Part shown: positions 1-9,008 of the stretch, one piece after another
Numbering within the stretch: position 1 is the first letter of the stretch
Layout: every line of letters starts with the position of its first letter
Source: Rhodococcus ruber NBRC 15591
GTDB lineage: Bacteria > Actinomycetota > Actinomycetes > Mycobacteriales > Mycobacteriaceae
Length of the DNA stretch: 64,000 nucleotides
Reading direction: 5' to 3'
Assembly: GCF_001894945.1 (NCBI RefSeq)
Contig: NZ_BCXE01000035.1
Coordinates: 103,136-167,135 of the forward strand
Program-made: the position numbers and the translations under genes
The notes under the pieces: generated by a model
Databases searched by the model: none
What the model saw: only the letters and a program-made list of their open reading frames with translations
Told to the model about the DNA's origin: nothing

Positions 1-744
1 CGTGGCATCCGGGTGCTACCGGTCGCAGCGTCCGAGATGCTGGCCGCGGTGCCGGATCCCGGCCCCGAGCCGCCGGCGGACGCGGCGGCGGCACCGCGCT
101 GGCTGCACACCGAGCCGGCGTCCCGGCCGGTCGGCCGGATGCGTCGGGGCGTTGCCGTCGTCGCAGTCGTCGCAGTCGTGGCCGCCGTGGCAGCCGTGGC
201 AGCTGTCGGCCTGGTGTGGACTTCCGGACACCGTGCGGACCTGCACGAGGAAATCGTGAACGATCCCGCCGCGGGCGACGCGGGCGGCGTGACCCCGGGG
301 ACGAGATCTCCCACGCCGAGGGCTCCTTCGGTGCGGCACGTGCTCGGGCCCGTCCGGCTGGAGCTGCCGGAGGGGTGGGCGCTTCGTGGCCCGGCCCGTG
401 CCGACCGTGCCGAACTCGTCCCGGTGGGCGGGAGTGATCGCCGAATAGTGCTGGTGCACAGCATTCTTCGTCGTCATCTGGACTTGGCCGGCGTGGGGGA
501 GGTGCTGGCCCGCCGCGCGGCCGAACGAGGCGAGGTGATCCGCGACCTCGACGCCGACACCACCTTCGCGGACCGTCCGGTGATCGCCTATGTGGAGGCG
601 CCGGACGACTTCTCGCTCGTGCGCTGGTTCGTCGTGGTCGAGTCCGGCATCCAGGTCGCGGTCGGATGCCAATTCCTCACCGGCGAATGGTCGGGCATCA
701 AGAACGAATGCGAGCAGGCCGTGCACACGGTGACGGTCGCGTAG
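1..744 (+). CDS. Type VII secretion-associated protein (Rv3446c-like), 5' end missing
   Basis: The reading frame is open from the first base, so the N-terminal part lies outside the window. What remains begins with what looks like the end of an actin-like domain, then a basic residue cluster and a Val/Ala-rich membrane segment, then about 150 residues of an extracytoplasmic domain ending at a TAG. This layout fits the type VII secretion-associated family next to ESX-4 in mycobacteria. The WXG100 pair just downstream supports the assignment. Inferred role: accessory membrane component of the ESX-4 apparatus. A GTG at 13 is in frame but is probably internal. Confidence 0.75.
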   Translation, partial: RGIRVLPVAASEMLAAVPDPGPEPPADAAAAPRWLHTEPASRPVGRMRRGVAVVAVVAVVAAVAAVAAVGLVWTSGHRADLHEEIVNDPAAGDAGGVTPGTRSPTPRAPSVRHVLGPVRLELPEGWALRGPARADRAELVPVGGSDRRIVLVHSILRRHLDLAGVGEVLARRAAERGEVIRDLDADTTFADRPVIAYVEAPDDFSLVRWFVVVESGIQVAVGCQFLTGEWSGIKNECEQAVHTVTVA

Positions 745-872
745 CGGATCGCCTCGTTCGCCGAGAAGGGAACCTGACGGCCCGGCACTGCGTCCAATCG
801 GTGTAGGCGCGAACCGCTTCGGCCACGGGGGTCCGAAGGGACACGGAACGCGGAACTGCAGAGGAGACAGGC

Positions 873-1214
873 GTGACGCAACCAGGGCAGGGCAGTTCGA
901 ATCGGGTGGCGACCGACGTCGCGACCATGGAGACGGCGGCGCGGCAGATCGAGGACTCCCACGGAGAGCTCGAACAACTGCTCGGGGCGCTGCGTACCAC
1001 GGTCTCGTCGTCGCCGGACGTGTGGCAGGGCCGGTCGGGAATGGCGTTCACCGACGTGATGTCGCGATGGGACCGCAGTGCCCTTCAGCTCAACGAGGCG
1101 CTGGCCGCGATCGTCGCCGGCATCCGCACCAACGGCCGGGCGTACGAGGGCACCGTCGAGGCCCAGGCGCAGTCGCTGAACGTCCTCGGCGACAGCCTCC
1201 ACGGCACCTACTGA
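873..1214 (+). CDS. esxU: WXG100 family protein, EsxU-like
   Basis: A 113-residue helical-hairpin protein with the W-Q-G turn at residues 51-53. Length and position match the EsxU/EsxT pair of the mycobacterial ESX-4 locus. WXG100 proteins are secreted as heterodimers by the type VII apparatus. The GTG start is preceded by a GAGGAGA ribosome site about 8 bases upstream. It lies 63 bp before a second WXG100 gene, as expected for co-expressed partners. There is no exact C-terminal YxxxD/E signal (the nearest Tyr-Glu-Gly-Thr-Val-Glu is one residue off), so the export signal may come from the partner or be atypical. Confidence 0.85.
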   Translation: MTQPGQGSSNRVATDVATMETAARQIEDSHGELEQLLGALRTTVSSSPDVWQGRSGMAFTDVMSRWDRSALQLNEALAAIVAGIRTNGRAYEGTVEAQAQSLNVLGDSLHGTY

Positions 1215-1277
1215 CCCCGAAGGTCCGGCACCGACCGGACCCGATTCCGTCCGCACGACCCGACCCGAGGAGAACGA

Positions 1278-1577
1278 ATGAGTGGACCCGATGTGATCCG
1301 GCAGGACTTCGGTGGCATCGACGACCTGCATGCGCGCGTCGTCGGGCTGCAGCGCGGCATGAACGACACGCTCGACCGGATCAGATCCCAGGTCGAACCG
1401 CTGGTGCAGACCTGGGACGGGCAGGCCCGGTCCGAGTACCACGTCACCCAGCAGAAGTGGGATCGGGCGTCCGCCGACCTGAACCTGCTGCTCGACCAGA
1501 TCGCCGTCGCCGTGGCGCGGGGCAACGACGAGATGCGCAGCGTCGAATCCGAGCTGGCGCGGAGGTGGCAGGCCTGA
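1278..1577 (+). CDS. esxT: WXG100 family protein, EsxT-like
   Basis: A 99-residue protein with W-D-G at residues 46-48 between two predicted amphipathic helices, the typical size for the family. ATG start preceded by GAGGAGAACGA. It is the likely heterodimer partner of the WXG100 gene just upstream; the order esxU-esxT-rplM-rpsI matches mycobacterial ESX-4. The C-terminus has no tyrosine, so no YxxxD/E signal is visible. Confidence 0.85.
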   Translation: MSGPDVIRQDFGGIDDLHARVVGLQRGMNDTLDRIRSQVEPLVQTWDGQARSEYHVTQQKWDRASADLNLLLDQIAVAVARGNDEMRSVESELARRWQA

Positions 1578-1635
1578 GACGACCCGGGTGACGAGCGACG
1601 TCCCGGTGGTGGAGAGGCCGCCGGGACGTCGTGCC

Positions 1636-1719
1636 GTGTCGAACGGGCCGGGTGCTGTGTCGAACGGGCCGGGTGCTGTGTCGAACGGGCTGGATGCTGT
1701 GTCGAACGGGTCGAGTGCT
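1636..1719 (+). repeat. Tandem 21-bp repeat, four units, upstream of rplM
   Basis: Four head-to-tail 21-bp units. The first two are identical (GTGTCGAACGGGCCGGGTGC plus T); units three and four differ by two or three bases, and a degenerate fifth start follows. They occupy much of the 307-bp gap between esxT and rplM, otherwise expected to carry the ribosomal promoter. The unit is a multiple of three and open in several frames, but I see no sign that it is coding. Confidence 0.9.
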
Positions 1720-1884
1720 GTTTTGACCGGGCGGACACGTCCCCGGTATCGTGTCCCGTTGGCGTGTCGTACGTCGTCGTTGCTTCGTGCGCGGCGAACG
1801 TCGCTTCTCGGGTCCCAACTGGCCGCCGAGGGTGATCATCGACGACGCGCGGGCCAGCAGCGACACGATAGACGAGGAAGATCT

Positions 1885-2328
1885 GTGTCTACGTACACAC
1901 CGAAGGCCGGCGACGTGACCCACCAGTGGCACGTCATCGACGCCACCGACGTGGTGCTCGGCCGCCTCGCGGTGCAGGCGGCGAACCTGCTCCGCGGCAA
2001 GCACAAGCCCACTTTTGCCCCCCACGTGGACGGTGGCGACTTCGTCGTCATCATCAACGCGGACAAGGTTGCCGTCTCCGGCAACAAGAAGCAGGACAAG
2101 CTCCTGTACAACCACTCCGGCTACCCGGGCGGCCTCCGTTCCCGCACCGTCGGTGAGGTTCTGGAGAAGAACCCGGACCGTCTGGTGGAGAAGGCCGTAA
2201 CCGGCATGCTCCCGAAGAACAAGCTCGGTCGCGCGATCGCGAAGAAGCTGAAGGTCTACGCGGGCCCGAACCACCCGCACACCGCGCAGCAGCCGGTGCC
2301 GTTCGAAATCAAGCAGGTGGCGCAGTGA
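1885..2328 (+). CDS. rplM: 50S ribosomal protein L13
   Basis: 147 residues, standard L13 length, with the family's conserved blocks: W-H-V-I-D-A near the N-terminus, L-R-G-K-H-K-P-T-F, and [11 protein letters not shown]13 is an early-assembling large-subunit protein. The frame is open further upstream, but homology begins at this GTG, and GAGGAAG sits just before it. It overlaps rpsI by 4 bp (GTGA), so the two are translationally coupled. Confidence 0.96.
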   Translation: MSTYTPKAGDVTHQWHVIDATDVVLGRLAVQAANLLRGKHKPTFAPHVDGGDFVVIINADKVAVSGNKKQDKLLYNHSGYPGGLRSRTVGEVLEKNPDRLVEKAVTGMLPKNKLGRAIAKKLKVYAGPNHPHTAQQPVPFEIKQVAQ

Positions 2329-2831
2329 CCGAGAACGTGAACGAGAACTACAGCGACGAGTACACCGACACCGAGAACGTCGAGGTCGCCGCGGACGAGT
2401 ACGTGGCCGAGGAGGCCGCTGTCGCTCCTGCGCCGATCGTGTTCGACCGCCCGGTGCAGACCGTCGGCCGCCGCAAGGAGGCCGTCGTCCGCGTCCGCCT
2501 CGTGCCCGGCACCGGCAAGTTCGTGCTCAACGGCCGCACCATCGAGGACTACTTCCCGAACAAGGTGCACCAGCAGCTCGTCAAGTCGCCGCTGGTCACG
2601 GTCGAGCGCACCGAGCAGTTCGACGTGCACGCCCGCCTGCACGGCGGCGGCCCGTCGGGTCAGGCAGGCGCCCTGCGCCTGGCGATCGCCCGCGCGCTGA
2701 TCGAGGTCACCGCCGAGGACCGTCCCGCGCTCAAGCGTGCCGGCTTCCTCACGCGTGACCCGCGTGCCACCGAGCGCAAGAAGTACGGCCTGAAGAAGGC
2801 CCGTAAGGCACCGCAGTACTCCAAGCGCTGA
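2325..2831 (+). CDS. rpsI: 30S ribosomal protein S9
   Basis: 168 residues. The C-terminal 130 residues are canonical S9: [16 protein letters not shown] and the basic tail ending Y-S-K-R that reaches the decoding centre. The first 40 residues form an acidic Glu/Asp/Val-rich extension, common in actinobacterial S9. The GTG start overlaps the rplM stop. A strong hairpin follows about 45 bp after the stop. Confidence 0.96.
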   Translation: MTENVNENYSDEYTDTENVEVAADEYVAEEAAVAPAPIVFDRPVQTVGRRKEAVVRVRLVPGTGKFVLNGRTIEDYFPNKVHQQLVKSPLVTVERTEQFDVHARLHGGGPSGQAGALRLAIARALIEVTAEDRPALKRAGFLTRDPRATERKKYGLKKARKAPQYSKR

Positions 2832-2875
2832 TGTGCCGCCGACGCTGACCTCGTCAGCCTCGGCACCTGTTCGAC

Positions 2876-2926
2876 CACGAGAGCAGGCGCCGGTAGAGAA
2901 TTCGCTACCGGACGCCTGCTCTCGTG
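2876..2926 (+). terminator. Strong stem-loop after rpsI
   Basis: A 21-bp stem with one bulged A closes on a short AT-containing loop; the arms are CACGAGAGCAGGCGCCGGTAG and its complement. It lies between rpsI and glmM. There is no long T-tract, as is usual in actinobacteria, so it is either an intrinsic terminator or a 3'-end stabilising hairpin. Confidence 0.75.
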
Positions 2927-2993
2927 CATTGACGTACTTTTTGCGACAGCAGGCGGCGCAGGCCGCATTTCTCGACGTGGAGGACTTTGCTCG

Positions 2994-4331
2994 ATGGGTC
3001 GGATGTTCGGTACCGATGGCGTGCGAGGCTTGGCGAACGCCGAGCTCACGGTCGAACTGGCGATGCGACTCGCCGGAGCGGCCGCGACCGTGCTGGCGAA
3101 CGGTGCCGAGGGGCGGCGCCCCGTCGCGGTGGTGGGCCGCGACCCCCGCGCGAGCGGGGAGATGCTCGAAGCCGCGGTGACCGCGGGTCTCGCGGCGGCC
3201 GGCGTCGACGTGTTGTCGGTCGGGGTGCTGCCCACTCCGGCGGTCGCGTTCCTGACCGACGCCTACGACGCCGACCTCGGCGTGATGATCTCCGCGTCGC
3301 ACAACCCCATGCCGGACAACGGCATCAAGATCTTCGCGGCCGGCGGCCACAAGCTCGACGACACCGTCGAGGACCGCATCGAGGCGATGCTGCACGGTGA
3401 GGGCGTCGTCGCACGTCCCACCGGTGCGGGTGTCGGCCGGGTGCGGACCGCCGCCGACGCGGCCGATCGCTATCTTGCACACCTCGCGTCGGCGCTGCGT
3501 ACGCCGCTGACCGGACTGACGGTGGTCGTGGACTGCGCCAACGGCGCGGCGTCGCACGTCGGACCGGCCGCGTACGCCGCGGCCGGGGCCACCGTCGTCG
3601 CGCTGCATGCGGAACCGGACGGGCTCGACATCAACGACGGGTGCGGTTCGACCCACCTGGAGGGTCTGCGGGCCGCGGTCGTCGAGCACGGCGCCGACCT
3701 CGGTCTCGCCCACGACGGCGATGCCGACCGGTGCCTCGCGGTCGATGCGACGGGCGCCGTCGTCGACGGCGACGCGATCATGGCGATCCTCGCCCTCGGG
3801 ATGCGGGAGGCCGGCGAACTGCACGACGACACGCTCGTCGCCACCGTGATGAGCAATCTGGGCCTGCACCTGGCGATGCGCGAAGCCGGGATCACCGTCG
3901 TCACCGCCGGGGTCGGTGACCGCTACGTGCTCGAGGAGCTGCGGCGCGGTTCCTTCAGCCTCGGCGGCGAACAGTCCGGTCACATCGTGCTGCCGGCGCT
4001 GGGCACCACGGGTGACGGGGTGCTCACCGGTCTGCGTCTCATGGAGCGGATGGTGGCGACGGGATCGTCCCTCGCGGACTTGGCCGCCGTCATGCGCACT
4101 CTGCCGCAGGTGCTGGTGAACGTCCCTGTGTCCGACAAGTCCGCGGTTGCCGAGGCACCGGCCGTCGCCGACGCGGTAGCCGCCGCGGAACGGGAACTGG
4201 GTGAGTCCGGCCGGGTGCTGCTGCGCCCGTCCGGCACCGAACAGCTGGTGCGGGTCATGGTGGAGGCCGCCGACGACGCACTGGCCCGCGCGCTCGCCGA
4301 TCGCCTCGCGGGAGCTGTCGCTGCCGTCTGA
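2994..4331 (+). CDS. glmM: Phosphoglucosamine mutase
   Basis: 445 residues, full length. GlmM interconverts glucosamine-6-phosphate and glucosamine-1-phosphate for UDP-GlcNAc and peptidoglycan synthesis. The catalytic phosphoserine loop A-S-H-N-P has its serine near residue 102; the metal loop D-G-D-A-D-R lies near residue 242, and the C-terminal phosphate-binding R-P-S-G-T-E is present. The start M-G-R-M-F-G-T-D-G is the family's usual one, with GGAGG about 10 bases upstream. glmS, the preceding pathway step, is 2.8 kb downstream. Confidence 0.96.
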   Translation: MGRMFGTDGVRGLANAELTVELAMRLAGAAATVLANGAEGRRPVAVVGRDPRASGEMLEAAVTAGLAAAGVDVLSVGVLPTPAVAFLTDAYDADLGVMISASHNPMPDNGIKIFAAGGHKLDDTVEDRIEAMLHGEGVVARPTGAGVGRVRTAADAADRYLAHLASALRTPLTGLTVVVDCANGAASHVGPAAYAAAGATVVALHAEPDGLDINDGCGSTHLEGLRAAVVEHGADLGLAHDGDADRCLAVDATGAVVDGDAIMAILALGMREAGELHDDTLVATVMSNLGLHLAMREAGITVVTAGVGDRYVLEELRRGSFSLGGEQSGHIVLPALGTTGDGVLTGLRLMERMVATGSSLADLAAVMRTLPQVLVNVPVSDKSAVAEAPAVADAVAAAERELGESGRVLLRPSGTEQLVRVMVEAADDALARALADRLAGAVAAV

Positions 4332-4404
4332 GGCGCTTCTCCGCCCGGGAACCGAACCGCCGCCCGCTGCGTCCAATCCTCCGGGGGACGAGGGAGGGGG
4401 CGCG

Positions 4405-4731
4405 GTGCGTGACGGAATGGGACTCGACGGCGCGGTGGTCCGGTCGGTCGCCGACGGACTGGCGGACTCGGCCACCGACGCGGACTGCCGTGCGCGTGCG
4501 TTCCACACCGTCGGCTTCGGCCCGGACGCGGTCGACGACCGCTACCGGTCCGAGGCCGAAGCGGTGCGGGCGTGCTACGACCGACTGCATCGCGCGGTGG
4601 TGGAGTGGTCGGCAGCGACGGCCGCACACGCGTCGGCGCTGCGCCGCGCGGCCGGGGGGTACGCGTGGCTGGACCAGGAGACCGACTCCGTCCTGCGGGG
4701 CGTCGACATGCCGCCGACGGCATCCCGGTGA
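4405..4731 (+). CDS. EspC-like small type VII secretion target (Rv3440c-like)
   Basis: A 108-residue, mostly helical protein. Its C-terminus reads G-G-Y-A-W-L-D-Q-E, so Tyr86 and Asp90 make a YxxxD general type VII secretion signal after the second helix, as in EspC-type substrates. Start chosen at a GTG preceded by GGGAGGGG; the frame is open upstream but overlaps glmM. It overlaps the next gene by 4 bp (GTGA). Position after glmM matches Rv3440c. Export by ESX-4 is inferred from the signal and from proximity to the esx genes. Confidence 0.7.
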   Translation: MRDGMGLDGAVVRSVADGLADSATDADCRARAFHTVGFGPDAVDDRYRSEAEAVRACYDRLHRAVVEWSAATAAHASALRRAAGGYAWLDQETDSVLRGVDMPPTASR

Positions 4732-6008
4732 CCGGGGGCGAGCGGCGGCTCGACCTGGTGCTCGACGGGGGACGGGTCGGGTTGCGCTTCTTCGCCGAGC
4801 ATCTTCCGCGCGCCGAGCGGTACGCTCCCGGCCTGCCGCCCTGTTCGCACCTGGAGGAACGCTACGACGAGCAGCGCGGCACGGACCCGGCCGTCCTGCT
4901 CGTGGACGCCGACGTCTTCGCCCGGCTCGAGACCGGCCTGGATGCCGAGGTCGCGCGGCAGCGTTCCGGTGTCGACGCCCTGGCGACGGCGTGGACGGGA
5001 GGGGGAGCGGCGGGTGCGGTCGACGCGCTCGTCCGCCATGTGCGAGCGGGGGAGGACCTGCGGGCAGGGCTGGGCACCGCCCACCGTGCGCTGACCGACG
5101 CCGCGGCCGCGGTGCTCGCCGTCGTCGAGGAGAAGGCCCGCGCGGCCGCCGAATTCGCGGACACGACCGTCGGCGGACGCACCGTCGAGGAGATCGACGC
5201 CATCCTGGCCGGCGCCGCGGACGGCGACGGTCCGACGGCACGCCAGCTCGCCGCGTGGGATCCGGCGCTGGGTCCGGATCTCGACCGCGCCGCCGTCACG
5301 CACTGGTGCGCGCGGTGGCGTGACGAGGTGTACCGGCCCGGCGTGGAGGCGGCGGTCGAGTCCTTCCTCGCCCTGTGCGACGACACCGACCGCGCGGTGC
5401 GGGCGGTGTTCGCCGAACTCGTCACGATGCTCGCGCCACCGGATCCGGCGGTGCGGGACGTGGGTCCGGTGACCGACCCGTGGGCGCCGCCGGGCGCATC
5501 CACGGATCTGGTCGCGGCGGGGCTACGACTCGTGACCGCTGTGGGCGGTCTCACCGGCGCGGTCCTCGATCTGGCCGCGACGGTGGTGGAGGAGGTGACC
5601 GAGGCCGTCGAGACGGCCATACCGGCGCCGCCGGATCCCGCACGGGCGCCGTCGCACGCATCCGACTCACAGGCCGGGACCACAGCCACGGAACCGGAAC
5701 CGCCCACACCCGTTGCCGATTCGGGACACGTCGTTCCGGGGCACGTCGTTCCGGGGCAGGACGCTGCGGGAGACGGCACTGCGGAACACGGCGCTTCGGG
5801 ACCCGACACGTCGGCGGCACCGCTGCCGCCCGATCCCCAGCGGGCGGGTGCGTCGGGTGACGGTGTGCCCCCTGCGCCGGCCGGGATACCCGGACCCCGG
5901 GCGGACACCGCCCGCCGGACCGGGACGGCCGGGGCCGAGGGCGCCGACCCGAACCCCGAGCAGGAGGCCGGCGACGGGGTGGTCCTGGCCGAGGCGGGGC
6001 CACTGTGA
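4728..6008 (+). CDS. Alanine/proline-rich protein (Rv3439c-like), putative type VII-associated
   Basis: 426 residues. The N-terminal 290 residues are largely helical and Ala/Glu/Asp-rich, with no family motif I recognise. After about residue 290 it becomes Pro/Ala/Gly/Thr-rich and low in complexity, including a duplicated H-V-V-P-G. The GTG start overlaps the stop of the EspC-like gene, implying coupled translation and a shared role. The pair Rv3440c-Rv3439c has the same arrangement in M. tuberculosis. There is no signal peptide or clear membrane helix. Function unknown; partner or cargo in type VII secretion is a guess from context. Confidence 0.75.
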   Translation: MTGGERRLDLVLDGGRVGLRFFAEHLPRAERYAPGLPPCSHLEERYDEQRGTDPAVLLVDADVFARLETGLDAEVARQRSGVDALATAWTGGGAAGAVDALVRHVRAGEDLRAGLGTAHRALTDAAAAVLAVVEEKARAAAEFADTTVGGRTVEEIDAILAGAADGDGPTARQLAAWDPALGPDLDRAAVTHWCARWRDEVYRPGVEAAVESFLALCDDTDRAVRAVFAELVTMLAPPDPAVRDVGPVTDPWAPPGASTDLVAAGLRLVTAVGGLTGAVLDLAATVVEEVTEAVETAIPAPPDPARAPSHASDSQAGTTATEPEPPTPVADSGHVVPGHVVPGQDAAGDGTAEHGASGPDTSAAPLPPDPQRAGASGDGVPPAPAGIPGPRADTARRTGTAGAEGADPNPEQEAGDGVVLAEAGPL

Positions 6009-6038
6009 TCGGACGGCTGCAGTGACGGGACGGCCGCT

Positions 6039-6206
6039 GTGACCGGCCGCTTCGAGCGCATCGTCGCCGAGCACCGGGAGGCGGTCGCGTGCCGCCTCGA
6101 GACCCTACGGCGCGTCCGGGATCCGCACGAGCTCCCGGTCGGGACGATGCGCGCGCCGGAGCCGGCCGACGAGGAGTTCTACCGTCCGAGAAGCTGGTTG
6201 ATCTGA
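6039..6206 (+). CDS. Small 55-residue protein following the Rv3439c-like gene
   Basis: A GTG-initiated frame 30 bp after the 426-residue gene, encoding a charged helical N-terminus (R-F-E-R-I-V-A-E-H-R-E-A) and a distinctive tail A-D-E-E-F-Y-R-P-R-S-W-L-I. Codon use looks coding, with GC-rich third positions. It runs 28 bp into the 3' end of the convergent hydrolase gene. The same-strand spacing suggests it ends the EspC-like operon. No function is recognisable; it could be an immunity, chaperone or recognition peptide for its neighbours, but that is speculation. Confidence 0.5.
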   Translation: MTGRFERIVAEHREAVACRLETLRRVRDPHELPVGTMRAPEPADEEFYRPRSWLI

Positions 6207-7024
6207 GTGCCGAGTTCACGGTCGATCGCGTCGGGCTCGGTGAGCACCTCGGAGCCGGGAAGCTCCGCCTCGGGATCGGCTAACGGCGCGTAGGTCTTGT
6301 CACCGGCGAGCCGGTACAGCAGGTATCCGGTGAGCAGCGTGCGGGTGACCTTCTGGGTGTTCCGCTGCGCGCCCCCGACGCCGAGGAAGGCGAGCAGGCG
6401 TCGGCCCTCGATCATGCCGTCGTCGGTGGCCTTGTGAACGACCCGCATCAGCACCTCGCCGCCCCAGGCCTGGGCGACGGCGACGGCGTCGCTGCCCATC
6501 GAGCCGAGGTCCTTCTCCGCGGCGAGCACGAGACCGGGCGCGTGCACCCGGGCGGCCAGGGCCGAGGCCGGGGGCGACGTCGGAGCCGGGTAGAGCGCCG
6601 CGACGGCCGCCACCTCGCGCCGGGACGCGGCAAGCACCGCGGCTCCCGCGCCCATGCCGTGGCCGACCAGGCCGAGCCGATCGGGGTGCACACTGATCCG
6701 GCCGGTCCCCAGGCGCACGCCCACACAGATGTCGAGGGTGGTGCCGAGATCGGCGGCGAGCCCGAGGTGCGACGGGATCGGTCCGCGTTCGGTACTCGGA
6801 GCAGCGACCACGATGCCCCACGAGGCCAGGTGCTCGAACAGCTTCGAGTACTTGTCGAGGCCGGTCATCCAGCCGTGGCCGAACGCGACGGCGGGCAGGC
6901 CGAACCCCTCGGCGGGTGTGTAGACGGTGCCCGGCTGACCTGCGAGAGCGAGGTTGCCGCGCAATACCGTGTGCGGTCCGCGTTTCGAGAGCCGCTGGGC
7001 CAGGGATTTCGGTTTCGCCGCCAC
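6179..7024 (-). CDS. Alpha/beta-hydrolase fold protein lacking the nucleophile serine (Rv3438-like)
   Basis: 281 residues with the fold of dienelactone-hydrolase-type enzymes: an early F-G-H-G-W segment, then the expected nucleophile elbow. That elbow reads V-G-H-G-M-G-A-G, so the G-x-S-x-G serine is glycine. Either it is a non-catalytic member or it uses another residue. ATG start; divergent from glmS with under 100 bp between them. The location between the Rv3439c-like gene and glmS matches Rv3438. Confidence 0.8.
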   Translation of the reverse strand: MAAKPKSLAQRLSKRGPHTVLRGNLALAGQPGTVYTPAEGFGLPAVAFGHGWMTGLDKYSKLFEHLASWGIVVAAPSTERGPIPSHLGLAADLGTTLDICVGVRLGTGRISVHPDRLGLVGHGMGAGAAVLAASRREVAAVAALYPAPTSPPASALAARVHAPGLVLAAEKDLGSMGSDAVAVAQAWGGEVLMRVVHKATDDGMIEGRRLLAFLGVGGAQRNTQKVTRTLLTGYLLYRLAGDKTYAPLADPEAELPGSEVLTEPDAIDRELGTQINQLLGR

Positions 7025-7122
7025 GGCGTGAACGTTAGCCGATGATCAGCTTCGCGCGTGCCACCCGTCGGGGACACGGACGAGTTGTTACCGGCGGGTC
7101 GCGGACCAGTACCCTGCTAACC

Positions 7123-8988
7123 ATGTGCGGAATCGTGGGGTACGTCGGGCACCGCCCGGCTCTCGATGTCGTGGTGGAGGCACTGCGGCGGATGGAGTAC
7201 CGGGGCTACGACTCGGCCGGGGTGGCGGTCCTGGACGGCGCGGGTGGTCTGGCGGTGGAGCGCAAGGCCGGTCGGCTGGCGAATCTGGAGGCCGAGCTCG
7301 ACGAGGTCGGGGCCGAGCACTTCGCCGGGACCACCGGCATGGGCCACACCCGGTGGGCCACGCACGGTCGCCCGACCGATCGGAACGCGCACCCGCACCG
7401 GGACGCGACGGGGAAGGTGGCGGTGGTGCACAACGGCATCATCGAGAACTTCGCGCCGTTGCGGGTGGAGCTCGAGAAGGCCGGGGTGGAGTTCGCCAGC
7501 GACACCGACACCGAGGTGGCGGTGCATCTGGTGGCCCGGGCGTATGCCGAGGGGCCGACCGCGGGGGATTTCGAGGCCAGTGCGCTGTCGGTGCTGCGCC
7601 GGCTCGAGGGGGCGTTCACGCTGGTGTTCACCCACGCCGAGCATCCGGGCACGATCGTGGCGGCGCGCCGGTCGACGCCGCTGGTGGTCGGGGTCGGGGA
7701 CGGGGAGACGTTCGTGGCCTCGGACGTGGCGGCGTTCATCGAGCACACCCGGCACGCGGTCGAGCTCGGGCAGGACCAGGTGGTGGTGATCACCGCCGAC
7801 GGGTACCGGGTGTCGGACTTCGACGGGGACACCGACGTGGCGACCCGGCCGTTCGAGATCGACTGGGATCTGGCGGCCGCCGAGAAGGGCGGCCACGACT
7901 ACTTCATGCTCAAGGAGATCGAGGAGCAGCCCGCCGCGGTGGGCGACACGCTGCTCGGGCACTTCGCCGGCGGTCGCATCGTGCTCGACGAGCAGCGGCT
8001 GTCGGATCAGGAGCTGCGCGATGTGGACAAGGTGTTCGTCGTCGCCTGCGGCAGTGCGTACCACTCGGGTCTGGTGGCCAAGTACGCGATCGAGCACTGG
8101 ACGCGGCTGCCGGTGGAGGTGGAGCTGGCCAGCGAGTTCCGGTACCGGGATCCGGTGCTGGACCGGTCGACGCTGGTGGTGGCGATCTCCCAGTCAGGGG
8201 AGACCGCCGACACCCTCGAGGCGGTGCGGCACGCGAAGGATCAGAAGGCGCGGGTGCTGGCGGTGTGCAACACCAACGGCGCGCAGATCCCCCGGGAGGC
8301 CGACGCGGTGCTCTACACCCGGGCCGGGCCGGAGATCGGGGTGGCCTCGACCAAGGCGTTCCTGGCGCAGGTCGCCGCGAACTACCTGGTGGGGTTGGCG
8401 TTGGCGCAGGCCCGCGGCACCAAGTATCCGGACGAGGTGGCCCGCGAGTACGCCGACCTGGCCGCGATGCCGCACCTGATCGCGCGGGTGCTCGAGACGG
8501 TCGAGCCGGTGCGGCGGCTGGCGCGGGAGCTGGCGTCGTCGTCGACGGTGCTGTTCCTGGGCCGGCACGTGGGGTATCCGGTGGCGCTCGAGGGTGCGCT
8601 CAAGCTCAAGGAGCTGGCGTACATGCATGCCGAGGGCTTCGCCGCGGGCGAGCTCAAGCACGGTCCGATCGCGCTGATCGAGGACGGGCTGCCGGTGATC
8701 GTGGTGATGCCGTCGCCGAAGGGGCGGGCGGTGCTGCACTCGAAGTTGCTGAGCAACATCCGGGAGATCCAGGCCCGGGGCGCGCGGACGGTGGTGATCG
8801 CCGAGGAGGGCGACGAGGCGGTGCGGCCGTTCGCCGACCACCTCATCGAGATCCCGGCGGCGCCGACGTTGCTGCAGCCGCTGCTGTCGACCGTGCCGCT
8901 GCAGGTGTTCGCCGCCGAGGTCGCCCAGACCCGCGGCTACGACGTCGACAAGCCCCGCAACCTCGCCAAGTCCGTGACGGTGGAATAG
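7123..8988 (+). CDS. glmS: Glutamine-fructose-6-phosphate aminotransferase (isomerizing)
   Basis: 621 residues. It makes glucosamine-6-phosphate from fructose-6-phosphate and glutamine, the first committed step to UDP-GlcNAc. The start M-C-G-I-V-G places the N-terminal nucleophile Cys2 correctly and rules out the upstream in-frame start. The glutaminase domain covers about residues 1-220. Two SIS domains follow, with S-Q-S-G-E-T-A-D-T near residue 355. The C-terminus D-K-P-R-N-L-A-K-S-V-T-V-E is the family signature. No glmS ribozyme-sized leader is present; the upstream gap is only 98 bp. Confidence 0.97.
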   Translation: MCGIVGYVGHRPALDVVVEALRRMEYRGYDSAGVAVLDGAGGLAVERKAGRLANLEAELDEVGAEHFAGTTGMGHTRWATHGRPTDRNAHPHRDATGKVAVVHNGIIENFAPLRVELEKAGVEFASDTDTEVAVHLVARAYAEGPTAGDFEASALSVLRRLEGAFTLVFTHAEHPGTIVAARRSTPLVVGVGDGETFVASDVAAFIEHTRHAVELGQDQVVVITADGYRVSDFDGDTDVATRPFEIDWDLAAAEKGGHDYFMLKEIEEQPAAVGDTLLGHFAGGRIVLDEQRLSDQELRDVDKVFVVACGSAYHSGLVAKYAIEHWTRLPVEVELASEFRYRDPVLDRSTLVVAISQSGETADTLEAVRHAKDQKARVLAVCNTNGAQIPREADAVLYTRAGPEIGVASTKAFLAQVAANYLVGLALAQARGTKYPDEVAREYADLAAMPHLIARVLETVEPVRRLARELASSSTVLFLGRHVGYPVALEGALKLKELAYMHAEGFAAGELKHGPIALIEDGLPVIVVMPSPKGRAVLHSKLLSNIREIQARGARTVVIAEEGDEAVRPFADHLIEIPAAPTLLQPLLSTVPLQVFAAEVAQTRGYDVDKPRNLAKSVTVE

Positions 8989-9008
8989 CGACCCCGGCGG
9001 GAGACCCG

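Noticed and set aside
1636..1719. CRISPR array
   Set aside because: The 21-bp units are directly adjacent with no spacers and there are no cas genes.
2256..4508. A 750-codon minus-strand frame over rpsI and glmM
   Set aside because: Antisense shadow of two essential conserved genes.
7042..7122. N-terminal extension of glmS
   Set aside because: GlmS needs Cys at position 2 after the start methionine; only the ATG at 7123 gives this.
7025..7122. glmS ribozyme or riboswitch
   Set aside because: The gap is under 100 bp and no pseudoknot-like core is visible.
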